Assembly (NCBI GenBank): GCA_964372115.1
Contig: CAYJPN010000027.1
Location: forward strand, 17,495-81,494
Length of the DNA: 64,000 nt
Direction of reading: 5' to 3'
DNA from: CG2-30-36-16 sp964372115
GTDB lineage: Bacteria > Bacteroidota > Ignavibacteria > Ignavibacteriales > Ignavibacteriaceae
Part shown: positions 7,164 to 15,308 of the stretch, piece by piece
Position numbering within the stretch: the first letter of the stretch is position 1
How the letters are laid out: each line of letters starts with the position of its first letter
The notes under the pieces: model-generated
Databases searched by the model: none
What the model was told of the DNA's origin: nothing
The model's input: only the letters and a program-made list of their open reading frames with translations
Made by a program: the position numbers and the translations under genes

Positions 7164-7440
7164 AATCCATCAACTGGCTGCAAATGAATTTAATGAAGCT
7201 ATTGAATGGTACGAACTTCTCCGTAGGAGTCCTTTGGACAATCAAAAGGATTAGGGCAGCGCTTTAAAAAATCTGTGATTGAGCATATTGATAAAATAAA
7301 ATGAATCCTGATTGGTTTCTTATAGAAGCTGATACTATTCATAGCGCAGCAAGCCGCAAGTTCAAAGTGGGAAGTCCGCAGAGCGGGATGGCCGCGCCAG
7401 AGGCGGGCGAACGCTTTGTGCACATATAAAGTATGCCAAG
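7153..7440 (+). pseudogene. RelE/ParE toxin gene broken by palindromic insertions
   Basis: Pieces of a ParE-type toxin follow each other: MQVKIHQLAANEFNEAIEWY, then in another frame GLGQRFKKSVIEHIDKIK, then after a further shift NPDWFLIEADTIHSA. Between the first two pieces is an insertion of about 30 bp made of two small hairpins (CTCCGTAGGAG and GTCCTTTGGAC). After the third, GC-rich palindromic DNA (about 7338-7420) replaces the end of the gene. The gene is dead. Confidence 0.75.
7339..7361. repeat. Short GC-rich palindromic repeat (inverted copy of 5549-5571)
   Basis: It lies at the point where the ParE-like coding sequence stops making sense, which suggests it is part of an insertion there. 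Confidence 0.7.
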
Positions 7441-7566
7441 GCTTGCCATGGTTAGATGTAAAAGACCTAAAAAATATTCCGCATTAGGCGGACAGGTCAG
7501 CCAGTGGCTGACGGGCGCAACATAAAAAACAAAATGTTATAATGTAAAACTTTTACGGAGTGTTAA
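7441..7566. other. Intergenic with a near-perfect palindrome
   Basis: The segment contains GTCAGCCAGTGGCTGAC (around 7496-7512), a 17-bp near-perfect palindrome flanked by GC-rich words (GGCGGACAG, GACGGGCG) also seen in other short dispersed elements of this window. Confidence 0.6.
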
Positions 7567-7779
7567 ATGGAAACAAAATCAATTTTGTTGGAAATCGGGA
7601 GACTGCCGGTTGAGGAAAAAATGTTGATAGTTGAAAAAACTATAAAAGCCATCCGGGAAAAAGAATTAAGAGAAAAAATGACCGGAGCAGTTGCAGAATT
7701 AAAGGAAGAGTATAGAAAAAATAGTGAATTGACAGCTTTTACCGATATTGACTTTGAGAATTTTTATGAAACAAGGTGA
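7567..7779 (+). CDS. Small antitoxin of a MazEF/PemIK-type pair
   Basis: A 70-residue acidic/basic protein, METKSILLEIGRLPVEEKML with a charged helical body and an acidic tail (TDIDFENFYETR). Its stop lies inside the following MazF gene (overlap of 14 bases), the usual layout for translationally coupled TA pairs. CGGAG 6 bases before the ATG supports the start. The fold is not the classic MazE one as far as I can tell; the antitoxin role is inferred from position. Confidence 0.7.
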   Translation: METKSILLEIGRLPVEEKMLIVEKTIKAIREKELREKMTGAVAELKEEYRKNSELTAFTDIDFENFYETR

Positions 7780-8110
7780 AATTTGGCTTATCAACCTTGA
7801 TCCCACAATAGGCGCTGAAATTCAAAAAACACGACCTGCCATAATTGTTAACGACGATACCCTCGGGAGGTTACCGCTTAAAGTAATTGTACCCATAACT
7901 GAATGGAAAGATAGTTATAAAATTGCACCATGGATGGTGAAGATAAAACCTGATGAGCTTAACAACCTTACAAAAGTTTCTTCCGCAGATTGTTTCCAGG
8001 TTAGATCAATTTCCGAACAAAGGTTTGTTAAACAAATTGGTTTAGTTGAAAATAATAAAATGGATCAAATAAGAGAAGGACTAACTAAGGTATTTTCAAT
8101 TGACATATAG
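7766..8110 (+). CDS. MazF/PemK-family mRNA interferase toxin
   Basis: A 114-residue toxin with the family hallmarks MKQGEIWLINLDPTIGAEIQ, then KTRPAIIVNDD, the VPIT strand, and SSADCFQVRSISEQR near residues 75-90. MazF proteins cleave RNA at short sequences. The ATG at 7766 gives the standard MKQGEIW start; an upstream TTG at 7748 is unlikely. It appears intact with its antitoxin just upstream, the only apparently complete classical TA pair in the first 8 kb. Confidence 0.9.
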   Translation: MKQGEIWLINLDPTIGAEIQKTRPAIIVNDDTLGRLPLKVIVPITEWKDSYKIAPWMVKIKPDELNNLTKVSSADCFQVRSISEQRFVKQIGLVENNKMDQIREGLTKVFSIDI

Positions 8111-8184
8111 CTTATACAATTAATCACAAAAACTCCACCGCGGCGACTGACAACTATTTTATCTTGGTATTGCCAGTTATTAGC

Positions 8185-8283
8185 ATGAGAAAACCGGCGC
8201 ATTTGTTTGACGGAAAAAATATTCTAAACCTTTCATTAATTGAAGAGATTGGATTTGATGCGCACGCGATTGAGATGCAGTAA
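8185..8283 (+). pseudogene. UDP-glucose dehydrogenase C-terminal fragment
   Basis: The frame MRKPAHLFDGKNILNLSLIE followed by EIGFDAHAIEMQ and a stop matches the C-terminal end of UDP-glucose 6-dehydrogenases (..P..DGRN(I/L)....L...GF....IG). Only the last ~33 codons are present. It comes from a different part of the gene than the N-terminal fragments at 5253 and 8386, so parts of at least one dehydrogenase gene are scattered here. Confidence 0.7.
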
Positions 8284-8385
8284 CCACGCCTGAGGCGGGC
8301 ATGCGTAGAATTTTTACTTTTTAATTTAGAATTTTTAATTTATTCCTTAATACCATACACAACTAAACAATTACAAGACTACACC

Positions 8386-8565
8386 ATGAACCATAAAGAA
8401 GAACTCTTAAAAAAACTATCCTCCCGCAGCGCAAAGATCGGCATTACCGGACTTGGTTATGTCGGGTCGCCTCTCGGTTTGATCTTTACCCGCAAAGGAT
8501 TCCCCGTTATTGGCTTTGATGTTGACGAAACAAAAATACCCCTTCTCGATTGGAGTAAGCGTTAA
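8386..8565 (+). pseudogene. UDP-GlcNAc/UDP-glucose dehydrogenase N-terminal fragment, copy 2
   Basis: It starts MNHKEELLKKLSSRSAKIGI and continues with TGLGYVGSPLGLIF and IGFDVDETKIPLL before a stop at 8563-8565 (59 residues; intact family members have more than 400). A Ser replaces Leu in the usual GYVGLPL motif. It breaks at the same place as the copy at 5253-5402. Only the NAD-binding start remains, so no enzyme can be made. Confidence 0.85.
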
Positions 8566-8655
8566 GTTTAATGACATATGATAAAAAGTAAATTTTGAAT
8601 GAAAATGTTTGTGTGTTTTATTTACGTTAATAAAGTTGTTTAACTATGTTAATAT
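8417..8655 (+). repeat. Segmental duplication, copy 2 (partner 5251-5490)
   Basis: The shared region runs from the TATCCTCCC word in the dehydrogenase start through the non-coding stretch before legB. See the partner entry. Confidence 0.8.
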
Positions 8656-8679
8656 TTTTATAAAGAGAAAGCTTTAGTA

Positions 8680-9654
8680 TTGAAAAAAATATTAGTCACC
8701 GGCGCTGCCGGATTTATAGGTTCTCATTTAACAGAATTTCTTGCCAAAGAAGGTTATGCTGTTAAAGCTTTTATCCACTATAATTCTAAAAATAATTGGG
8801 GATGGTTGGAATCTTCTGAGGTTAAGAATGAGGTTGAGGTTATTGCCGGAGATATTAGGGACTACGATTCTGTATATAATGCAATAAAAGGATGCAGCGG
8901 TGTTTTTCATTTAGCAGCATTAATTGGTATTCCTTATTCTTATCTATCACCAAAAGCATATATTGAAACGAATATAACCGGAACGTATAACGTGCTACAG
9001 TCAGCGAAAGAATTGGGACTTGAGCAAGTATTGGTTACTTCAACAAGTGAAACTTATGGAACTGCGCAATATGTCCCGATTGATGAAAAACACCCAATGG
9101 TAGGACAATCACCCTATTCTGCATCAAAAATTGCTGCTGATCAATTGGCGATAAGTTATTTCCGATCATTCAATCTGCCGGTTAAAATTGTAAGACCATT
9201 CAATACTTATGGACCAAGACAATCGGCAAGAGCCATTATTCCAACAGTAATTTCTCAAATACTTACCGGAAAGAGAACTCTAAAGCTTGGGAACATTGCT
9301 CCAACTAGAGATTTAACATTTGTAAAAGATACTTGCAAAGGATTTTTAGAAATTTTTAAGTGTGACAGACTTTTTGGTGAAATAACTAATGTCGGAATGA
9401 AAAACGAAATTACCATTGGGGATTTAGTTGACAAAATTTCCTCGTTATTGAAAGTAGAATTAGAAATTGAAACAGAGGGACAGAGAGTAAGACCAGAAAG
9501 TAGTGAAGTAGAAAGATTATTTTGTGACAATACTAAACTAAAAACAAATACAAATTGGGAAGCCGATTATGATCTTGAAAAAGGTTTAGTAGAAACGATT
9601 GAATGGCTAAAAAAGAATATCGATTTGTATAAACCAGAGATCTATAATGTTTAG
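8680..9654 (+). CDS. legB: NAD-dependent 4,6-dehydratase LegB
   Basis: A 324-residue extended short-chain dehydrogenase/reductase. It has the NAD motif GAAGFIGSH (8-16), the TSTSETYG segment (about 120-127) and the active-site pair YSASK (146-150). Closest in feel are the LegB-type 4,6-dehydratases that turn a nucleotide-activated GlcNAc into the 4-keto-6-deoxy sugar at the head of legionaminic-acid synthesis. The start appears to be TTG at 8680, since the Rossmann strand follows immediately. The nearby legC, legH, legI, legG, ptmE-like and legF genes support the pathway. An S23 gene separates it from legC. Confidence 0.85.
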   Translation: MKKILVTGAAGFIGSHLTEFLAKEGYAVKAFIHYNSKNNWGWLESSEVKNEVEVIAGDIRDYDSVYNAIKGCSGVFHLAALIGIPYSYLSPKAYIETNITGTYNVLQSAKELGLEQVLVTSTSETYGTAQYVPIDEKHPMVGQSPYSASKIAADQLAISYFRSFNLPVKIVRPFNTYGPRQSARAIIPTVISQILTGKRTLKLGNIAPTRDLTFVKDTCKGFLEIFKCDRLFGEITNVGMKNEITIGDLVDKISSLLKVELEIETEGQRVRPESSEVERLFCDNTKLKTNTNWEADYDLEKGLVETIEWLKKNIDLYKPEIYNV

Positions 9655-9683
9655 AAGGTGGAGATTGTTTAATATGTTTAGAA

Positions 9684-10103
9684 AGTTGAGAAGGTTTTGA
9701 TGAATAGTGAGAGGCATATTTTTGCATTTGAGAAATTGAGGGTTTGCGAAGAGATTAGAATTCTTATAAAAATGATTTATCGGATTACAAAAGAATTTCC
9801 AAAAGATGAACAGTTCTGTTTAGTCAATCAAATTAGAAGAGCGGTAATTTCTGTTAGCTCTAATTTAGCCGAAGGAAGTTCACGAACCAGTTCAAAGGAT
9901 CAAGGGCATTATTATCAATTATGTTATTCAAGTTTGATGGAAGTTTTGAGCCAACTTATTGTTAGCAATGACCTTGACTATGTAAGTGATGCCCAATATC
10001 TTGAAACAAGAAAGCAAATTGAAAATGTTTTCTATATGCTAAATGGCCTACGTAAAAGCGCACTATCTAAATCTCTTGAACATTTATCTCAACCTTCTCA
10101 ACT
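9684..10103. repeat. 13-bp perfect inverted repeat flanking an S23 gene
   Basis: AGTTGAGAAGGTT (9684-9696) and its exact reverse complement AACCTTCTCAACT (10091-10103) bracket the S23 coding region. The ATG is 3 bases after the left copy and the TGA (10105-10107) one base after the right copy. The words belong to a dispersed 9-bp repeat family also seen near 9649-9683, 5221-5250 and inside legC. Confidence 0.8.
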
Positions 10104-10107
10104 GTGA
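9700..10107 (+). CDS. Four-helix-bundle (S23/23S-IVP family) protein
   Basis: A 135-residue S23 protein with the family core FEKLRVCEEIRILIKMIYRI, FPKDEQFCLVNQIRRAVISV and SSNLAEGSSRTSSKD. The last residues (HLSQPSQL) are encoded by the flanking repeat. The ATG at 9700 follows AGAAGG by 5 bases; a TTG one codon earlier is less likely. S23 proteins form helical bundles and were first noticed in intervening sequences of 23S rRNA genes; their role is unknown. It splits the legB-legC operon without disturbing direction, which suggests a passenger gene. Confidence 0.85.
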   Translation: MNSERHIFAFEKLRVCEEIRILIKMIYRITKEFPKDEQFCLVNQIRRAVISVSSNLAEGSSRTSSKDQGHYYQLCYSSLMEVLSQLIVSNDLDYVSDAQYLETRKQIENVFYMLNGLRKSALSKSLEHLSQPSQL

Positions 10108-10109
10108 TT

Positions 10110-11288
10110 ATGAATAATTATCAAGAAGTAATCAACTTCATCAAATCTCTTTACCCAAACCAAAACCCTGTACCACTGCACGCGCCTGTGTTTTTAGGTA
10201 ATGAAAAAAAGTACCTACTTGATTGTATTGATACTACATTTGTTTCTTATGTTGGTAAATACGTAACACAATTCGAAGAAATGACTGCGAAATATACTGG
10301 TTCTAAATATGCTGTTGCAGTTGTAAACGGTACTGCTGCGTTACAAATTGCGCTACAAATTGCCGGTGTGGAATATGGGGATGAAGTAATAACCCAACCG
10401 TTGACTTTTGTCGCTACAGCAAATGCAATTTCACACTGCGGCGCTAAACCTGTTTTTGTTGATGTCGATTTAGACACCATGGGCATGTCCCCCGAAAAAC
10501 TTGAACATTGGCTCAAACACAACACTAAACCCTCTAAACTTCCTCAACCTTCTAAACTTTCTCAACCTTTTTCTAAACCCATCAACACTTCAACAAATAA
10601 ACCTATTTCAGCCATCGTTCCAATGCACACATTCGGTTTCCCTTGCAGAATAGATGAAATAGTTGAGATCGCCGCAAAATATAATATTCCAGTAATTGAA
10701 GATTCTGCTGAATCATTGGGTTCATATTACAAAAACAAACACACAGGAACATTTGGCACGGCTGGTATTTTAAGTTACAATGGCAACAAAACAATTACTA
10801 CTGGAGGGGGCGGAATGATAATAACAGATGATGAAGCGTTTGCAAAGAAAGCAAAACACATAACCACGACAGCCAAAGTCCCTCATAAGTGGGAATATGT
10901 ACATGATGAAATTGGTTATAATTACAGATTAACTAATATAAGCGCTGCTCTTGGTGTTGCTCAAATGGAAAAATTTGAATTAGTGCTGAAAAATAAAAAG
11001 GATACAGCCTCACTTTATCAAGATTTTTTTAAAAACACAGAGGTCGAGTTTATTGTAGAACCGAAGAATTCTAGTTCCAATTATTGGTTAAATTGTATAA
11101 AATTGAGTGAAAGAGATAAAAGGGATTTATTTTTAGAACAAACAAATACGAATGGAGTAATGACCAGACCGATTTGGCGACTAATGAATAAATTAGATAT
11201 GTATAAGGATTGTATACTGGGTAATATCGAAAATTCATTATGGCTTGAAGATCGTATTGTAAACATTCCGAGTGGGTATCGTAAGTAA
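10110..11288 (+). CDS. legC: PLP-dependent aminotransferase LegC
   Basis: A DegT/DnrJ/EryC1-family enzyme of 392 residues that should aminate the 4-keto sugar made by LegB. It has the cofactor region VVNGTAALQIAL (71-82), VIEDSAESLGS (195-205) and the Schiff-base lysine in LSYNGNKTITTGGGG (Lys227). A low-complexity stretch at about 138-164 (NTKPSKLPQPSKLSQPFSKP and onward) interrupts the normal domain between EHWL and AIVPMHTFG. It is encoded by 9-bp repeats of the type found between genes here. The ATG at 10110 is preferred to an overlapping GTG at 10104. Confidence 0.88.
   Translation: MNNYQEVINFIKSLYPNQNPVPLHAPVFLGNEKKYLLDCIDTTFVSYVGKYVTQFEEMTAKYTGSKYAVAVVNGTAALQIALQIAGVEYGDEVITQPLTFVATANAISHCGAKPVFVDVDLDTMGMSPEKLEHWLKHNTKPSKLPQPSKLSQPFSKPINTSTNKPISAIVPMHTFGFPCRIDEIVEIAAKYNIPVIEDSAESLGSYYKNKHTGTFGTAGILSYNGNKTITTGGGGMIITDDEAFAKKAKHITTTAKVPHKWEYVHDEIGYNYRLTNISAALGVAQMEKFELVLKNKKDTASLYQDFFKNTEVEFIVEPKNSSSNYWLNCIKLSERDKRDLFLEQTNTNGVMTRPIWRLMNKLDMYKDCILGNIENSLWLEDRIVNIPSGYRK
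10521..10602 (+). repeat. 9-bp repeats (CTAAACTTC/CTCAACCTT) inserted in frame in legC
   Basis: Alternating CTAAACTTY and CTCAACCTT units give a Ser-Lys-Leu/Pro-Gln-Pro repeat in the protein. They are the reverse complement of the GTTTAGAAAGTTGAGAAGG words upstream of the S23 gene (9649-9698). Confidence 0.85.
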
Positions 11289-11290
11289 AC

Positions 11291-11959
11291 ATGAATGATA
11301 AAAAAAAGAAAATTGTTGTAATTGGTGGCGGTGGTCATGCCAAGGTTATCATTACTATTTTGAAAAGATTAAACACTTTTATAATTTGCGGTTATACGGA
11401 TAATGAGGATAAAGGTGATTTATTAGGGATCCCATACTTAGGGAATGACGAAAAACTTGGCGGACTATTTTTGAGCGGGGTGAGATGTGCAGTAATCGGG
11501 ATAGGACAAATAAAGTCTTCTGCTACGAGGAAACAAATTTTTAATAATTTAATTTCAATAGGTTTTGAACTACCAGTAATAATTGCTCCATCAGCTATAG
11601 TTAATGAATATGTAAGTATAGGAAAAGGGACTGTTTTAATGGACGGAGTAATTATTAATACAGGAACTAAAATAGGTGAAGCTTGCATAATTAATACTAA
11701 AGCTTCTATTGACCACGATTGCAAAATCGGAAATTTTACTCACATTGCGCCAGGAGTTACTTTATCAGGAGACGTACGGATAGGGGATAATGTGTTGATC
11801 GGTACAGGCGCCTCGGTTGTACAATCTAGAAAAATTGCTGATAATTCTATTGTTGCGGCGGGTTCTGCCGTTACTAGTTTTATATTAACTCCCGGAACAT
11901 ATATTGGAGTGCCCGCCCGCTTAATGCCAACAAAAGATGACTTCAAAACCAAAAAATAA
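11291..11959 (+). CDS. legH: Sugar O/N-acetyltransferase LegH (NeuD/PglD type)
   Basis: A 222-residue protein with the N-terminal nucleotide-sugar-binding motif VVIGGGGHAKVI and C-terminal left-handed beta-helix hexapeptide repeats (about 95-205: IAPSAIVNEYVSIGKGTVLM, IDHDCKIGNFTHIAPG, IGTGASV). PglD/NeuD/LegH enzymes acetylate the 4-amino group of the UDP- or GDP-linked intermediate, following LegC. It begins two bases after the legC stop. PglD is a close relative, so the LegH name rests mainly on the operon. Confidence 0.85.
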   Translation: MNDKKKKIVVIGGGGHAKVIITILKRLNTFIICGYTDNEDKGDLLGIPYLGNDEKLGGLFLSGVRCAVIGIGQIKSSATRKQIFNNLISIGFELPVIIAPSAIVNEYVSIGKGTVLMDGVIINTGTKIGEACIINTKASIDHDCKIGNFTHIAPGVTLSGDVRIGDNVLIGTGASVVQSRKIADNSIVAAGSAVTSFILTPGTYIGVPARLMPTKDDFKTKK

Positions 11960-11960
11960 T

Positions 11961-12971
11961 ATGGATAGAAAAAAGACTTTCATAATTGCCGAGGCAGGCG
12001 TAAATCACAATGGTTCACGTGATACTGCTTTTAGACTTATTGATGCCGCTAAAGAAGCCGGAGCCGACGCAGTAAAATTTCAATCGTTCAAAGCCGTAAG
12101 CCTTGTTTCTAAAAAAGCTGAAAAAGCAGAGTACCAAAAACAAACTACTAGTTCAAATGAATCACAATATGAGATGATTAAGAAGTTAGAACTAAGTTTA
12201 AAAGATCATCATAAACTGATAGCTTATTGTTTAAAAAAAGAAATTCAATTTCTTTCTTCACCTTTTGATTTGGACAGTATTGATTTGCTAAATGAATTGG
12301 GCTTAGAAATATTTAAAATTCCTTCTGGTGAAATTATAAACCTGCCTTATTTAAGAAAAATTGGAAAATTCAATAAAAATGTAATTCTTTCAACCGGGAT
12401 GAGTGCCCTTGGTGAAATTGAAGATGCAATAGATGTTCTAGTTGAAAATGGAACAGATCGAGAAAAGATAACCGTTTTACAGTGTAATACTGAATATCCA
12501 ACTCCATATGAAGATGTAAATCTAAAAGCAATGCTTACTATTAAAAACGCTTTTAATGTAAAAGTAGGATATTCTGACCATACAAAAGGAATTGAGGTTC
12601 CAATAGCAGCAGTCGCTCTTGGTGCCGAAGTAATTGAAAAGCATTTTACTCTTGACCGGAATATGGAAGGTCCCGATCATAAAGCTTCACTTGAACCAAA
12701 TGAACTAAAACAAATGGTTGAGTCAATCAGAATTATTGAAATAGCATTAGGTAATGGAATTAAAAAACCATCAAAATCCGAGTTGAAAAACAAGCCAATT
12801 GCTAGAAAAAGTATAGTGGCTATTGATACAATAAAAAGGGGGGAATTATTTACATTAAATAATATTGGTATTAAAAGACCCGGGAATGGAATTTCGCCAA
12901 TGAGATGGGATGAAGTTTTAGGTAAAACAGCAAATAAAGATTTTGAAGTTGACAATTTGATAGAACTGTAA
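11961..12971 (+). CDS. legI: N,N'-diacetyllegionaminate synthase LegI (NeuB family)
   Basis: A 336-residue NeuB-family synthase that condenses the six-carbon sugar with phosphoenolpyruvate. It has TFIIAEAGVNHNG at the start, AVKFQSF, IPSGEI, the YSDHT motif and EKHFTLDRNMEGPDHKAS in the barrel. A C-terminal SAF/antifreeze-like domain follows (about 275-336: RKSIVAIDTIKRGELFTLNN). The ATG at 11961 directly follows the legH stop; an in-frame ATG at 11937 would add 8 residues inside legH. Neither start has a clear ribosome site. The EKHFTLDR motif is common to sialate, legionaminate and pseudaminate synthases; context favours legionaminate. Confidence 0.9.
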   Translation: MDRKKTFIIAEAGVNHNGSRDTAFRLIDAAKEAGADAVKFQSFKAVSLVSKKAEKAEYQKQTTSSNESQYEMIKKLELSLKDHHKLIAYCLKKEIQFLSSPFDLDSIDLLNELGLEIFKIPSGEIINLPYLRKIGKFNKNVILSTGMSALGEIEDAIDVLVENGTDREKITVLQCNTEYPTPYEDVNLKAMLTIKNAFNVKVGYSDHTKGIEVPIAAVALGAEVIEKHFTLDRNMEGPDHKASLEPNELKQMVESIRIIEIALGNGIKKPSKSELKNKPIARKSIVAIDTIKRGELFTLNNIGIKRPGNGISPMRWDEVLGKTANKDFEVDNLIEL

Positions 12972-14156
12972 ATGAATAAACGTAAAATTTGCATATTTAC
13001 CGGCACTAGAGCCGAATACGGTCTGCTAAAACCTCTTATTGATGAACTTAAGATTGAGAAGTCTGTTGAATTACAACTTCTTATATCAGGTATGCACCTT
13101 TCTCCTGAATTTGGATTAACATATAAAGAAATTGAGCTAGATGGTTTTAGTGCAATTGAAAAAGTAGAAATATTGCTTTCATCTGATACAGCAATTGGCG
13201 TTTCAAAGGCAATGGGTCTGGGAATGATATCATTTGCGGAGGCTTTGGATAGATTAAAACCTGATCTATTAGTGGGTTTAGGAGATAGATTTGAACTTTT
13301 AGCCTTAGCAACTACAGCTTTAATTCAAAATATACCAATTGCTCATATTCATGGTGGTGAAGTTACTTCAGGCGCTTATGACGATGCTTTCCGGCACTCA
13401 ATTACAAAAATGTCAAGCATACATTTTGCATCTACAGAAATTTATAAAAAAAGAATTATCCAATTAGGTGAAAATCCTAAAACTGTATTTAATGTTGGTG
13501 CACTTGGACTTGATAATATTAAGAAAATAAAACTTTTATCTAAAAGTGAGCTAGAAAAGTCGCTTTCATTTAATCTTGATAAACCTTTTTTTATTGTTAC
13601 GTTTCATCCGGTAACACTAGAAAATAAATCAGCGGAAAAGCAGACTATAGAATTACTAAATGCTTTAGAAAAGTTCAGCGATTATAAAATTATAATTACC
13701 AAACCGAATTCTGATAACGATGGTAGGGTTATAATTAAACTTATTGATGAATTTGTTGATAAAAATAAAGAGCGATCAAAATCATTTAATTCATTAGGTC
13801 AGTTACGGTATTTATCTGCATTAAAATATGCAGAAATGATGATTGGGAATTCTTCAAGTGGAATTATGGAAATGCCTTTCTTCAATAAACCAACAATAAA
13901 TATTGGGGATAGACAAAAAGGTAGAATATTTCCTAAATCAGTAATACAATGTGAACCAAATGTTGCTTCAATAGTTGAGGCAGTTGAAAAGGGTTTTGAT
14001 AAAAGGTTTAAAAAAGTTTATGAAGAGGGAATGAAAATTTACGGAAACGGAAGTGCGGCGAAGAAAATAAAAAAAATACTTATAGAGACGGATTTCTCGA
14101 AATTAGTTAAAAAAGATTTTTACGATTTGCCATCAATTTTAGAAGAGAATATCTAA
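12972..14156 (+). CDS. legG: Hydrolysing sugar 2-epimerase LegG (NeuC family)
   Basis: A 394-residue hydrolysing nucleotide-sugar 2-epimerase. It has FTGTRAEYGLLKPL at the start, HIHGGEVTSGAYDDAFRHSI near 130-150, TFHPVT near 210, and GNSSSGIMEMPFFNKPTINI near 290-310. It releases the nucleotide and epimerises C2 to give the free diacetamido-mannose substrate of LegI. The ATG directly follows the legI stop. Length and motifs are those of intact family members. Confidence 0.9.
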   Translation: MNKRKICIFTGTRAEYGLLKPLIDELKIEKSVELQLLISGMHLSPEFGLTYKEIELDGFSAIEKVEILLSSDTAIGVSKAMGLGMISFAEALDRLKPDLLVGLGDRFELLALATTALIQNIPIAHIHGGEVTSGAYDDAFRHSITKMSSIHFASTEIYKKRIIQLGENPKTVFNVGALGLDNIKKIKLLSKSELEKSLSFNLDKPFFIVTFHPVTLENKSAEKQTIELLNALEKFSDYKIIITKPNSDNDGRVIIKLIDEFVDKNKERSKSFNSLGQLRYLSALKYAEMMIGNSSSGIMEMPFFNKPTINIGDRQKGRIFPKSVIQCEPNVASIVEAVEKGFDKRFKKVYEEGMKIYGNGSAAKKIKKILIETDFSKLVKKDFYDLPSILEENI

Positions 14157-14243
14157 AGATGTTTCATAGATTCAATCAACCAATCATCCATATTTCTTAT
14201 AAAAATTATTGCTAATTCCCAAATTTAAATCAAAATAAATTTT

Positions 14244-15308
14244 ATGACAAAAGAATTCTCCTCAATTTTAATTGATAAATCAGCATCTGTAAAAGATGCA
14301 ATGAAACAGTTAGATAAAACAGCCGAAAAAATACTGTTTGTAATTGAGGATAATAATAAATTAGTCGGTTCTTTAACTGACGGTGACATAAGGCGCTGGA
14401 TATTAAATGACGGCTCTCTGAATGAAATAGTTAGCAATGTTTGTTTTAAAGGAACATTTTACGTTGATACCCAATACATTTTATCAGAAGTAAAAAAAGA
14501 AATACTCAAAAGACAAATTATTTATGCGCCTGTTGTTAATGCAGAAAAAGAAATTGTTGAATTCCTTGTCTGGGATAAATTATTTGATGGTAAATTATTA
14601 CGTAAAACAAAAGAGCCGTTAGATGCAAAAGTAGTAATTATGGCTGGAGGCAAAGGAACTCGTTTAGACCCTTTTACAAAAATACTTCCAAAACCTCTTA
14701 TACCAATTGGCGATAAAACCATTTTAGAAATAATTATTGACAAGTTTGTTGATTATAAGGTAAATGAATTTTACGTTTCAGTAAATCATAAAGCCAAAAT
14801 AATAAAATCATACTTTGAAGAAATTCAGCCCGAATATAAAATTAATTTTTTATATGAAGATAAACCGCTTGGAACCGTAGGTGCCTTAAAACAGCTTGAA
14901 GGTATTTGTAATAAGGAAATTATCCTTACCAATTGTGATATAATAATTGAAGCGGATTATTTAGATTTGTTAAAACATCATAAAGAACATAAAAATGATA
15001 TAACTATTGTAGCTTCATTGAAACACTACAACATTCCTTATGGCATCTGCGAAATTGAAAACGGCGGTCAGTTATTAAATATAAAAGAAAAACCAGAATA
15101 TGATTTTCTTGTTAATACCGGTATGTATATTATAAATCCCGATGTTCTAAAATATATTCCCAAAGATGAATTTTTTCATATAACACATTTAATAGAAAAA
15201 ATAAAACCGACCCACAGAATTGGCATTTACCCAATAAGCGAAAATTCGTGGACAGATACAGGGGAATGGATTGAATATAAAAAAGCTGTGGAGAAGTTGA
15301 GGTTATGA
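14244..15308 (+). CDS. ptmE: CBS-domain sugar-1-phosphate nucleotidyltransferase (PtmE-like)
   Basis: A 354-residue fusion: two CBS motifs at about 1-120 (LIDKSASVKDAMKQLDKTAE, GSLTDGDIRRWIL) and a nucleotidyltransferase at about 128-354 with VVIMAGGKGTRLDPFTKILP, KPLIP, DKPLGTVGAL and LTNCDIIIEADYL. In Campylobacter the equivalent PtmE makes a GDP-activated glucosamine that feeds legionaminic acid, so its presence implies the GDP-sugar variant of the pathway. It overlaps legF by four bases (ATGA-type junction). Nucleotide preference (GTP) is inferred from context. Confidence 0.85.
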   Translation: MTKEFSSILIDKSASVKDAMKQLDKTAEKILFVIEDNNKLVGSLTDGDIRRWILNDGSLNEIVSNVCFKGTFYVDTQYILSEVKKEILKRQIIYAPVVNAEKEIVEFLVWDKLFDGKLLRKTKEPLDAKVVIMAGGKGTRLDPFTKILPKPLIPIGDKTILEIIIDKFVDYKVNEFYVSVNHKAKIIKSYFEEIQPEYKINFLYEDKPLGTVGALKQLEGICNKEIILTNCDIIIEADYLDLLKHHKEHKNDITIVASLKHYNIPYGICEIENGGQLLNIKEKPEYDFLVNTGMYIINPDVLKYIPKDEFFHITHLIEKIKPTHRIGIYPISENSWTDTGEWIEYKKAVEKLRL

